45,612 nt of DNA from Lentisphaerota bacterium (GTDB taxonomy: Bacteria > Verrucomicrobiota > Lentisphaeria > Victivallales > Victivallaceae). The translations under genes and the position numbers were made by a program. Below are positions 34,965-42,983 of this stretch, in pieces (positions within the stretch are counted from its first letter, which is position 1; each line of letters opens with the position of its first letter). The stretch covers positions 1 to 45,612 of the forward strand of contig SUVX01000026.1 in the NCBI GenBank assembly GCA_015061725.1, in the 5' to 3' direction. The notes under the pieces were generated by a model, which did no database searches, was not told the DNA's origin, and saw nothing but the letters and a program-made list of their open reading frames with translations.

Positions 34965-34970
34965 CTTTTT

Positions 34971-37900
34971 TTATTTGGATTCCTGTTTGTTTTCTTCACC
35001 GTTTTCAGGCTTTTTCCAGCGTTTCGGCGCGGGACGGACGGGCGGAATGACCTTTACCTTAAAGGAGTTTCTGCCGAGAATACGCAGAACACCGTCAATA
35101 AATTCTGAATCAGGTGTGACATCAAATCCCGCCTCAATGAAAACTACAGAGTCGTCTTTTCTGACAAAACAGAGCATAAGTTTGACGGAGCCGGGATGTT
35201 TCTTTGCAAGTTCAGCCAGTTCCTGCTGTTTTTCAGGAGAAATCTTATCTTCAAAAATATGCAGATAAATTTCTTCGCTGAAACGCTCTGCCGCCTCCGT
35301 CAGAGGCAGAACCTTTTCGACCACCACACGGGGACGCTCATTTTCATCACGTTTACTGACGGTGATTTCAAGCAGCAGCGGCGTGCCGGGTGCCGTTGAA
35401 ACGCCGTTTTTTTCCATATCCTTGAGGGCTTTTTCGTAAACCATGCACTCGCAGGAGGCATCAAAGTCTTCAATGGTCAGGATACCGAAAGGCTTATTGT
35501 TGAGCTTGCTCATTTTTTTGGCAAAACTTGAGACCATACCCGCCAGACGCATGGGTGTACCGTCTGCGGCATCCGCAATCGTACGGATGGGCGTTCCGAA
35601 AATACTCGCAAGTTCCCGGTGAGGATCAAGAGGATGTCCTGAAACATAGAATCCGAGAAGTTCCTTTTCGGTTTTGAGAATTTCATCCCAGTCAAATTCG
35701 GGAATATCCGGAATGGGAATGGTGCAGGCATCGTCCGGGTCATCATCGCCGCTGAGCAGATCAAACAAAGAGCCCTGTCCGGCGGCTTTGTCTTTGGCAC
35801 GCTGTGCGGCAAAAGCCATCATGGGTTCGGCAATCGCCAGAATCTGGGAACGGCGCAAGCCCAATCCGTCAAGCGCACCGGCACGGGTCAGGTGTTCCAG
35901 CGTACGGGAGTTGACATCCGTTCCGCAGCGTTCGCAGAAATCCTGGAAACTGGTGAAGACACCCTCTTTTTCGCGGTTTTCAATGATTTTTGAGGCGGCA
36001 ACTTCGCCCATACCCTTGATGGCTCCCAGTCCGAAACGGATTTTTCCGGAGTCAACAGAGAAACTGATTCCGCTGGAGTTGATATCCGGCGGCAGAACAC
36101 TTATACCCATCTCGCGGCATGCGGTAATCAGAAACGCCAGTTTTTCGGCGTTTTCGATTTCACTGGTCAGCACCGCCGCCATAAATTCCACAGGATAATT
36201 TGCCTTGAGATAAGCCGTCTGATAAGAAACCACACCATAAGCGGCAGAGTGGGATTTATTGAATCCGTATCCGGCAAACAACTTGATTTTCTCCCAGATG
36301 ACTTCAGCAAGTTCTGCGGAAATGTTGTTTGTCTTGGCACAGCCCTCAACAAATTTGAGGTGCTGTTCTTTCATCACATCCTCTTTTTTCTTACCGATGG
36401 CACGGCGGAGAATATCAGCACCGCCCAGACTGAATCCGGCAAGTGCCTGAACGACCTGCATGATCTGTTCCTGATAAACCATGATACCATAGGTTTCTTT
36501 GAGGAACTCTTCCATTTTCGGATGGTCGTAAACGATTTCTTCAGTACCCTTTTTACGGGCGATGAACTGCGGAATGAACTGCATCGGACCGGGACGGTAA
36601 AGCGCAACAAGAGCGATGATGTGTTCAATGGTTTCCACCCCGAAACTGCGGCACAGATTCTGCATACCGCCGGATTCCAGCTGGAACACCGCAACCGTAT
36701 CGCCCTTTTGAAGCATCTCATAGGTCTTTTTGTCATCAAGCGGCAGTTTTGACAGGTTGATGTCCACGCCGTGCTGCTGTTTGATCATATCCAATGCGTT
36801 GCGGATGATGGTCAACGTCCGCAAACCGAGAAAGTCCATTTTAAGCAGACCGAGGTTTTCGCAGGGTTCTTTGGGGTACTGCACAACCATATCCCCTGTG
36901 GCACTGCGCGACAGCGGCACAAGATTGTCAAGTCTCTGGTCTCCGATGATGACGCCCGCCGCATGAACGCCGGTCTGACGGTTCAAACCTTCAAGAACTT
37001 TGGCAAACTCCACAACTTCTTTGACCTTGGGATCGCTTTCAACCAGAGCCGCCAGTTCTTCGGATTGCTCAACAGCCTTTGCCACGGTCATCTTGGGTTC
37101 TTCGGGGATCATCTTGGTCAACCGGTTGCCGAATTCAAAGTCCAGTCCCATCACACGGGCAACGTCTTTGACAACGGCTTTGGCTTTGAGCAGACCGTAA
37201 GTACAAATCTGCGCCACGTTGTCAAATCCGTATTTCTGACGGACATATTCAATAACTTCAACACGGCGTTTTTCACAGAAGTCGATATCAAAGTCGGGGG
37301 GGCTGACACGTTCAGGGTTGAGGAAACGCTCAAAGAGCAATCCGTAACGCATGGGGTCGATGTCGGTGATAAGTGTCAGATATGCAACCAGACTTCCTGC
37401 ACCGGAACCGCGTCCGGGACCGACGGGGACACCGATATTTTTACCGTAACGGATAAAGTCCGACACCACCATGAAGTAACTGCAGAATCCGGTACGTTCA
37501 ATAATGCCCAGTTCGTAATCCATACGGTCGATGATGGATTTCTCGTATTCGTTGAGATTTTCTTTGCGTCCGTCAAAATCGTAACGCATCATCATATTGT
37601 CAAGACAGATTTCGCGCAGCGTCTGCCCCGTGGGAACAGAACCGTCGGGCAGATAAAACACAGGATAATGGTTTTCGCCGTAACGGAACTTGACAGGATC
37701 AGCGGTACAGCGTTCAGCAATCAGTCTGGTATTGGTGATGGCATCCGGCACTTCGGCAAAGAGTTTACGCATTTCCTCTTCGCTCTTGAAGTAGAATTCC
37801 GGCGCAGAAAACTTCATGTGCGGTTCGCTCAGCTTCGCCCCGGTCTGGATACAGAGCATGACTTCGTGCGCCTCGGCATCTTCTTTTCTCTGATAGTGGA

Positions 37901-38525
37901 CGTCGTTGGTCGCCACCAGCGGCACATTGCGGCGGCGTGCAAGTTCAATGATTTTTTTATTGGCAAGGGTTTCTTCTTCCATACCGTGATCCATGATTTC
38001 AAGGAAGAAGTTGTCCGGACCGAAAATTTCAAGATAATCATCCAGCGCTTTTTCAGCCGCCTTATCGTTTCCGTCCAGAAAGAGGCTGGGAATCTCACCG
38101 CCGATACAGGCAGAGAGAGCAATCAATCCCTCGTGATACTCGCGCAGAAGATCTTTATCCATACGCGGCTTGTAATACATACCCGTCCGCCACGCTTCGG
38201 AAATCAGTTTGCACAGACTCTTGTAACCGGTTTCATTTTCGCAGAGCAGCACCAGGTGGTGTCCCTTGATGTGCGGGACATTTGCAGAGTGGTCAAAACG
38301 GTTGGTCGGAGAAACATACGCTTCGCAACCGATGATGGGTTTCATTCCGGCTTTAGAGAGGACACGGTGAAATTCCTCGGCACCGCCGACGTATCCGTGG
38401 TCGGTGATGGCGATGGAGTCCATGCCCATTTCCTGAGCCATTTTGACCAGACCTGAAGCGGTGCAGGCGCCGTCGAGCATACTGTAATGGGTATGCAGAT
38501 GCAGGTGAACAAAATCAGATGCCAT
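34971..38525 (-). CDS. dnaE: DNA polymerase III subunit alpha
   Basis: A 1184-residue replicative polymerase of the DnaE1 class. The N-terminal PHP domain (HLHLHTHYSMLDG, ITDHG, GCEAY, TNDVHYQR) keeps its metal-binding residues, so it may retain the ancestral nuclease activity that E. coli DnaE has lost. The palm contains GPGRGSGAGSLVAY and the catalytic PDFDIDF near residue 400. Then come the beta-binding region with tandem helix-hairpin-helix, and a C-terminal OB fold. The tail is Lys/Glu/Pro-rich. ATG 38525 follows GGAG. It lies 14 bases after the MBL hydrolase gene and 6 before the membrane glycosyltransferase gene. Confidence 0.97.
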   Translation of the reverse strand: MASDFVHLHLHTHYSMLDGACTASGLVKMAQEMGMDSIAITDHGYVGGAEEFHRVLSKAGMKPIIGCEAYVSPTNRFDHSANVPHIKGHHLVLLCENETGYKSLCKLISEAWRTGMYYKPRMDKDLLREYHEGLIALSACIGGEIPSLFLDGNDKAAEKALDDYLEIFGPDNFFLEIMDHGMEEETLANKKIIELARRRNVPLVATNDVHYQRKEDAEAHEVMLCIQTGAKLSEPHMKFSAPEFYFKSEEEMRKLFAEVPDAITNTRLIAERCTADPVKFRYGENHYPVFYLPDGSVPTGQTLREICLDNMMMRYDFDGRKENLNEYEKSIIDRMDYELGIIERTGFCSYFMVVSDFIRYGKNIGVPVGPGRGSGAGSLVAYLTLITDIDPMRYGLLFERFLNPERVSPPDFDIDFCEKRRVEVIEYVRQKYGFDNVAQICTYGLLKAKAVVKDVARVMGLDFEFGNRLTKMIPEEPKMTVAKAVEQSEELAALVESDPKVKEVVEFAKVLEGLNRQTGVHAAGVIIGDQRLDNLVPLSRSATGDMVVQYPKEPCENLGLLKMDFLGLRTLTIIRNALDMIKQQHGVDINLSKLPLDDKKTYEMLQKGDTVAVFQLESGGMQNLCRSFGVETIEHIIALVALYRPGPMQFIPQFIARKKGTEEIVYDHPKMEEFLKETYGIMVYQEQIMQVVQALAGFSLGGADILRRAIGKKKEDVMKEQHLKFVEGCAKTNNISAELAEVIWEKIKLFAGYGFNKSHSAAYGVVSYQTAYLKANYPVEFMAAVLTSEIENAEKLAFLITACREMGISVLPPDINSSGISFSVDSGKIRFGLGAIKGMGEVAASKIIENREKEGVFTSFQDFCERCGTDVNSRTLEHLTRAGALDGLGLRRSQILAIAEPMMAFAAQRAKDKAAGQGSLFDLLSGDDDPDDACTIPIPDIPEFDWDEILKTEKELLGFYVSGHPLDPHRELASIFGTPIRTIADAADGTPMRLAGMVSSFAKKMSKLNNKPFGILTIEDFDASCECMVYEKALKDMEKNGVSTAPGTPLLLEITVSKRDENERPRVVVEKVLPLTEAAERFSEEIYLHIFEDKISPEKQQELAELAKKHPGSVKLMLCFVRKDDSVVFIEAGFDVTPDSEFIDGVLRILGRNSFKVKVIPPVRPAPKRWKKPENGEENKQESK

Positions 38526-38539
38526 TTTTTCTGCTCCGG

Positions 38540-39382
38540 TCAGTATTCAATTTCAAGTCCGTCGTAACCGACCTGAATGCCGTGCGGATTGTAATGCGCT
38601 TCAAGTTCGGCATGTGTCAGGCGGCCGTTGTGCGAAAAGTGGTTGATGAAATACTGCGTATTTTCATCCACACATCCCATCTCTTCAAGGCGGGTTTTGG
38701 AGGCAATGACCCATTTTCCGCTCATGTGTCCGTCTCTGTTATCAAGGATACCGCCGGTACAGTCGGTGATAACCACATCAAAACGGATGTTGAGTGCGGC
38801 GATATATGCCCAGTCCTCTTCGCAGAAATATCCGGTATCGTTGGCGATCATCAGATACTTTTCACCGTGACGGATAATGTAGAAATTGGGCTGCTCGCTG
38901 GGCATGTGATTGGCTTTCATGGGGTGGAAAGTCATATCCTCTTCAGGCAGTTCAATGGGCATAAACGCCTTGATTTCCACCGGATTGATGCGGTAAAATG
39001 CAAAATCACAGCGTCTTTTGGCATAGGCAGTATAAATGGCATCCATCACGCCGACATTGCCGTAAACATTGAGAATGTTATCTTCAGCAACGACAGAAAA
39101 TCCCGGACGGCGGTAAATCAATTCCTCGACTCTGAAGTGATCTTCGTGGCTGTGGGTGATGAACAAGTGTCTGAGATTTTCGGAGTGGAGCTGAAACTTG
39201 TATTCCTGCGCCATGGAATCCGGACCGAAATCAATCCGCACACGGTCATTGAGTTTATAAGCGGTACGCAGACGCATATCTTTGCCGCCGTTTTTCCATG
39301 CTTCGGTACAAACGCGGCAGTTGCAGAAAATCGCAGGAACGCCCTCTGCGGCGGCACTTCCCAGAATCGTAATTTTTCCCAT
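38540..39382 (-). CDS. MBL-fold metal-dependent hydrolase (PhnP/PqqB-like)
   Basis: A 280-residue metallo-beta-lactamase-fold protein. ILGSAAAEGVPAIFCNCRVC at the N-terminus, with the paired cysteines, resembles PhnP-type cyclic phosphodiesterases and PqqB. THSHEDH is the metal-binding motif; NDTGY and NHFSHNG supply later ligands. The reaction in this organism is unknown. ATG 39382 is chosen over the open frame to 39409, since AGGAGA lies between them; a TTG two codons upstream of the ATG would be better spaced. It is the first gene of the operon MBL-dnaE-glycosyltransferase, with its own promoter. Confidence 0.85.
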   Translation of the reverse strand: MGKITILGSAAAEGVPAIFCNCRVCTEAWKNGGKDMRLRTAYKLNDRVRIDFGPDSMAQEYKFQLHSENLRHLFITHSHEDHFRVEELIYRRPGFSVVAEDNILNVYGNVGVMDAIYTAYAKRRCDFAFYRINPVEIKAFMPIELPEEDMTFHPMKANHMPSEQPNFYIIRHGEKYLMIANDTGYFCEEDWAYIAALNIRFDVVITDCTGGILDNRDGHMSGKWVIASKTRLEEMGCVDENTQYFINHFSHNGRLTHAELEAHYNPHGIQVGYDGLEIEY

Positions 39383-39433
39383 TTTCAAAAAATCTCCTGA
39401 CGTAAACAATCAATATAAAAATGTCTTCATCTT

Positions 39434-39462
39434 ACATTAGCATAACAGCAGGGATTTTTCAA
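39434..39462 (-). promoter_or_regulatory. Promoter of the MBL-dnaE operon
   Basis: On the minus strand, TTGAAA (39462-39457), a 17-nt spacer and TAATGT (39439-39434), preceded by TGC (extended -10). Confidence 0.55.
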
Positions 39463-39536
39463 CGCCGTTATGAAAAATTTTCAAACAGATAACCTGACAA
39501 CACCGCCGTTCCCCCATTTTTTCCGCCGGAAAAAAA

Positions 39537-39565
39537 TTGGAAAATTATAAAAACGGTGCTATATT
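39537..39565 (+). promoter_or_regulatory. Promoter of the nadC-ruvA-lepB operon
   Basis: TTGGAA at 39537-39542, a 17-nt spacer ending ACGGTGC, and TATATT at 39560-39565. Confidence 0.6.
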
Positions 39566-39625
39566 AATAAATTCACCTCAAAATGCATTCTGCAAGAGGG
39601 TTAACTGATTTTAAGGAGTTTTCAA

Positions 39626-40516
39626 GTGAGTATTTTGGATGACGACGGTTTATGTGCCATTGATTGGGGTCGTGCGGACCACCTGATTGAACTGGCTCTC
39701 AATGAAGATCTTGACATGACAGGTGATGCGACCACTCTTTCTGTCGTACCCGAATACGCTGAAAGCCGCGCCGTTCTGCTCTGCAAAGAAAAAGAAATGA
39801 TTGTTGCCGGACTGCCTATTGCAGAACGTGTTTTCAGACTTGTTGATCCTGTGCTGGAGTTCGATGCCCGGGTCGAAGAGGGCGAACTCTGCCACTACGG
39901 CGATATTCTCGCCGTCATCAAGGGCCCCGCACGCGGAATCCTGACCGCAGAGAGAACAGCTCTCAACTTTCTTCAGCGGCTCTGCGGCGTTGCCACGACA
40001 AGTTACCGCTACGCCAAAGAACTTGAGGGATACAAGACGGTCGTTCTGGATACCCGCAAAACCACGCCGGGATACCGCAATCTTGAAAAGTATGCCGTTG
40101 CCGTGGGCGGAGCAACCAACCACCGTATCGGTCTTTATGACCGTATCATGATCAAAGACAACCACCGGGAACTTGCCGCCCTTGAGGGTGACGGTGCAAT
40201 TGCACGTGCTGTCGAACGCGCCAGAAAAGCTTATCCGTCTCTTGAAATCGAAGTCGAAGCCGACTGTCTTGACGAAGTGGCGCAGGCGGCTGAAGCCGGT
40301 GTGGAATACATCATGCTTGACAACATGGATAACGAGACCATGAAAAAGGCGGTTGAAATCGTCGCCGGCAGATCAAAACTTGAAGCCTCCGGCGGCATCA
40401 CGCTTGAACGTCTCAAATCCATCGGTGAAATCGGTGTGGATTTTGTCTCCTCCGGCGCGCTGACACACTCAGTCAAAGCGGCGGATATCTCTCTGGATAT
40501 CGAGGTGGAAAAGTGA
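39626..40516 (+). CDS. nadC: Nicotinate-nucleotide pyrophosphorylase (carboxylating)
   Basis: A 296-residue quinolinate phosphoribosyltransferase that converts quinolinate and PRPP into nicotinate mononucleotide, CO2 and pyrophosphate, the last step of the aspartate route before NAD completion. Family motifs: LNEDLDMTGDATT, ERTALNFLQRLCGVAT, DTRKTTPGYRNLEKYAV, GGATNHRIGLYDRIMIKDNH and ASGGI. Start GTG 39626 follows AAGGAG. nadA and nadB are not in the window. Its stop overlaps ruvA in a GTGA. Confidence 0.96.
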   Translation: MSILDDDGLCAIDWGRADHLIELALNEDLDMTGDATTLSVVPEYAESRAVLLCKEKEMIVAGLPIAERVFRLVDPVLEFDARVEEGELCHYGDILAVIKGPARGILTAERTALNFLQRLCGVATTSYRYAKELEGYKTVVLDTRKTTPGYRNLEKYAVAVGGATNHRIGLYDRIMIKDNHRELAALEGDGAIARAVERARKAYPSLEIEVEADCLDEVAQAAEAGVEYIMLDNMDNETMKKAVEIVAGRSKLEASGGITLERLKSIGEIGVDFVSSGALTHSVKAADISLDIEVEK

Positions 40517-41109
40517 TTGCTTTTCTCTCAGGAGTTCTTGCTGAGAGCAGCGCATCAAGCTGCGTTGTGGATGTGAACGGGGTCGGCTATGAAGTGCTGA
40601 TCCCCGTTTCCACCTTTGAGAAACTGCCCCATCCCGGGGAAAAAGTCAAACTTTTGATTCATATGCAAGTCCGTGAAGATGCCATCACGCTTTTCGGCTT
40701 TTATTCGTCTGAAGAAAAACAGCTTTTCTGCAAACTTATTGAAGTTTCAGGTGTCGGCGGAAAACTCGCGCTCAACGTTTTGAGCACCATGCCCGCCGGA
40801 AACTTCAGCACGGCAATTGCCTCAGGCGACGTTAAAGCCATCAGCCGTATCAGCGGTATCGGCAAAAGAACCGCAGAAAGACTCATCGTTGAACTCAAAG
40901 GCAAACTTGATCTTGCCGGCGGCAGCGACGGTGCGCCGGCATTACCCTCAAACGAGGCAGTCAACGATGCGGCACTTGCCCTTGAACAGCTCGGTTTCAA
41001 ACGCGATGCCATCAACAAAACGCTCAATGTTCTGGTTTCAGAGATTCCGCTTGAAGAGCAGACCTCTGAAAAACTGCTCAGAGCTGCAATTATGAAACTT
41101 AAATTCTGA
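40513..41109 (+). CDS. ruvA: Holliday junction branch migration protein RuvA
   Basis: A 198-residue RuvA with three domains. These are an N-terminal OB fold (about 1-62; MIAFLSGVL, DVNGVGYEV, LFGF), a double helix-hairpin-helix region (about 70-140; VSGVGGKLAL and ISGIGKRTAERLIVELK), a flexible linker, and a C-terminal domain that binds RuvB (about 150-198). It recognises Holliday junctions for branch migration with RuvB. The start GTG 40513 overlaps the nadC stop. ruvB and ruvC are not beside it; lepB follows after 17 bases. Confidence 0.96.
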   Translation: MIAFLSGVLAESSASSCVVDVNGVGYEVLIPVSTFEKLPHPGEKVKLLIHMQVREDAITLFGFYSSEEKQLFCKLIEVSGVGGKLALNVLSTMPAGNFSTAIASGDVKAISRISGIGKRTAERLIVELKGKLDLAGGSDGAPALPSNEAVNDAALALEQLGFKRDAINKTLNVLVSEIPLEEQTSEKLLRAAIMKLKF

Positions 41110-41126
41110 AGAATAAAAGGCGCAAT

Positions 41127-42305
41127 ATGATTTTAAAATATCTGAAAAACCGCAAACGGAATAAACTGCTGTCTGAACTGGTGTCTGAACGGAGAGCCGG
41201 AGATGATCTTTTTTCGTCCGATGAAAAAGCGGCTTTTGATGATATCATTCAGAATTTGCGTAACAATCCCGATCCTGAAGTTGCGGTAAAAACAGCAGAA
41301 AAGGCGATGGAAAAAATCAAATTGCCGCACAGCACTTCGCACATCCGCAACCTGCTTGATCTGCTTCTGGTCGTCGGTGCAGTTGCTTTCGGCATACGCG
41401 GACTTTATTTTCAGCCGTTCCGTATTCCCACAAGTTCCATGCAGCCGACTCTTTACGGTATCCACTATCAGGAATTGGGCGAAAAGGTGCATAAACTGCC
41501 GTCACTTCTGCGCGGACTGCTCTTTGCCAACACCCGCGCCAAAGCCGTGGTGACGGCTCCCGGCAGACTGGACCCGGAGTCTTTGAAACACAAAACCGGA
41601 CTGCTTTTTGACCGCACTGAATTCACCATCGGCGGAAAAATCTATTCCCTGCCGGGCGATCCTGTAAAGGTTGCAGACTATGCTTTGCTTGATCCTCAGA
41701 AAGAGTATCAGACCGGCGATGTTCTTGCCGACGGCTGTGTCGCCTGGGGAGATCATCTTTTTGTGGAGCGTTTCAGCATTTATCTTCTTCCGCCGCAGCG
41801 CGGTGAAGTGATGGTGTTCACCACCGAAAACCTCTTTGACTCCGACGGAACGCCCCTTGAGGCTTCCAGCGGACACTATTACATCAAGCGTCTTGTCGCA
41901 CTCCCGGGTGATACAATCAAACTGCTTGATAATCAGCTTTATATCCGTCCGTCAGGAGAAAAGGAATTCAAAAAGGCTCAGGCTTTTTCGCCGCGTTTTG
42001 AAAAAGTCTATTCCGGTAAAGGCGGTTATCAGGGACACCTGTCGGATATGGGTGTTGAGCAAATCACTTCCGGCAGCGAGATCACAGTTCCTGAAGGACA
42101 CTACTTTATGCTGGGTGACAACTCCCGTTTCAGCAAAGACAGCCGTTTCTTCGGCTTTGTTCCCCGCCGCAATCTGGTCGGCAGAGCGTTCATCACCTTC
42201 TGGCCCTTTTCGCGCCGCTGGGGACTTATTGACAACAAAGCACCGCTGGATGTCCCGACGGGAGAACACCGGTTCGGAACTTTTCCCGTCATGTATAAAC
42301 AGTAA
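41127..42305 (+). CDS. lepB: Signal peptidase I with extended N-terminus and large insertion
   Basis: A 392-residue S26 peptidase that removes signal peptides from exported proteins. The N-terminal 65 residues are charged and cytoplasmic, followed by one membrane helix (about 74-90). The catalytic Ser104 lies in IPTSSMQPTL and the general-base Lys254 in YYIKRLVALPGD; GDN (330-332) and DSR (338-340) complete the boxes. Ser and Lys are 150 residues apart, against 55 in E. coli, because of an extra region (about 112-225) with SLPGDPV and WGDHLFVERF. It should process the many secreted enzymes encoded here. Confidence 0.92.
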   Translation: MILKYLKNRKRNKLLSELVSERRAGDDLFSSDEKAAFDDIIQNLRNNPDPEVAVKTAEKAMEKIKLPHSTSHIRNLLDLLLVVGAVAFGIRGLYFQPFRIPTSSMQPTLYGIHYQELGEKVHKLPSLLRGLLFANTRAKAVVTAPGRLDPESLKHKTGLLFDRTEFTIGGKIYSLPGDPVKVADYALLDPQKEYQTGDVLADGCVAWGDHLFVERFSIYLLPPQRGEVMVFTTENLFDSDGTPLEASSGHYYIKRLVALPGDTIKLLDNQLYIRPSGEKEFKKAQAFSPRFEKVYSGKGGYQGHLSDMGVEQITSGSEITVPEGHYFMLGDNSRFSKDSRFFGFVPRRNLVGRAFITFWPFSRRWGLIDNKAPLDVPTGEHRFGTFPVMYKQ

Positions 42306-42331
42306 AATCCTGCGAAAATAAAAAAACGGGA

Positions 42332-42360
42332 TTGAATTTTTTGCGGTGCGGGGATATAGT
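42332..42360 (+). promoter_or_regulatory. Promoter of frr
   Basis: TTGAAT at 42332-42337, a 17-nt spacer containing GCGGTGCGG, and TATAGT at 42355-42360, 50 bases before the frr start. Confidence 0.55.
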
Positions 42361-42410
42361 ATCTTTCAAGTATAAAACAGTACTTTAATTTTAATCAGGA
42401 GAATAATATT

Positions 42411-42983
42411 ATGGCTATCAACGTTGATATCACCGAATTGATGGACTACATCGAAGAACACATGATGAAAACCGAAGAGGCTCTTCAGAAAAGTTTTGCC
42501 GCCATCCGTACCGGCAAAGCCTCTCCCTCCCTGGTCGAAAACATCATGGTTGACTACTACGGCACCCCGACCCGCATGAAAGAAATCGCCGGCATCACCG
42601 CCCCCGAATCCCGTCTGCTGGTCATTCAGCCCTGGGACCGTTCCGCCCTTTCCGGTATTGAAAAAGCGATCCTCGCCTCCAACCTCGGTATTACGCCGAT
42701 GAATGACGGAAAAGCTCTGCGTCTGCCCATCCCCGAACTGAGTCAGGAACGCCGTACCGCCCTTGCCAAACAGGCTAAAGCTGAAACCGAAGATGCCAAA
42801 GTCGCTCTCCGCAACATCCGCCGCGACGGCAACGAAAGTGCCAAAAAGGCTGAAAAAGACGGCGCTCTGACTGAAGATGATCTCAAAAAGATGCTTGATG
42901 ATATCCAGAAAATGACCGATCGTTACATCGCTTCTCTGGATGCCATGCTCGGCGCCAAAGAAAAAGAACTTATGACCATGTAA
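42411..42983 (+). CDS. frr: Ribosome recycling factor
   Basis: A 190-residue RRF, which with EF-G splits post-termination ribosomes. SFAAIRTGKASPSLVENIMVDYYGTPT, LLVIQPWDRSALSGIEKAI and LPIPELSQERRTALAKQAKAETEDAKVALRNIRRD are near-universal family stretches; domain II interrupts the three-helix bundle as usual. It begins after AGGAG. pyrH, often the upstream neighbour, is absent. The stop overlaps the next start in TAATG. Confidence 0.97.
   Translation: MAINVDITELMDYIEEHMMKTEEALQKSFAAIRTGKASPSLVENIMVDYYGTPTRMKEIAGITAPESRLLVIQPWDRSALSGIEKAILASNLGITPMNDGKALRLPIPELSQERRTALAKQAKAETEDAKVALRNIRRDGNESAKKAEKDGALTEDDLKKMLDDIQKMTDRYIASLDAMLGAKEKELMTM

Noticed and set aside
36771..38456. Long open frame (561 codons) on the plus strand, antisense to dnaE
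   Set aside because: It mirrors the codon structure of a fully conserved dnaE, and the translation shows no recognisable domain and has His/Phe-rich antisense composition.
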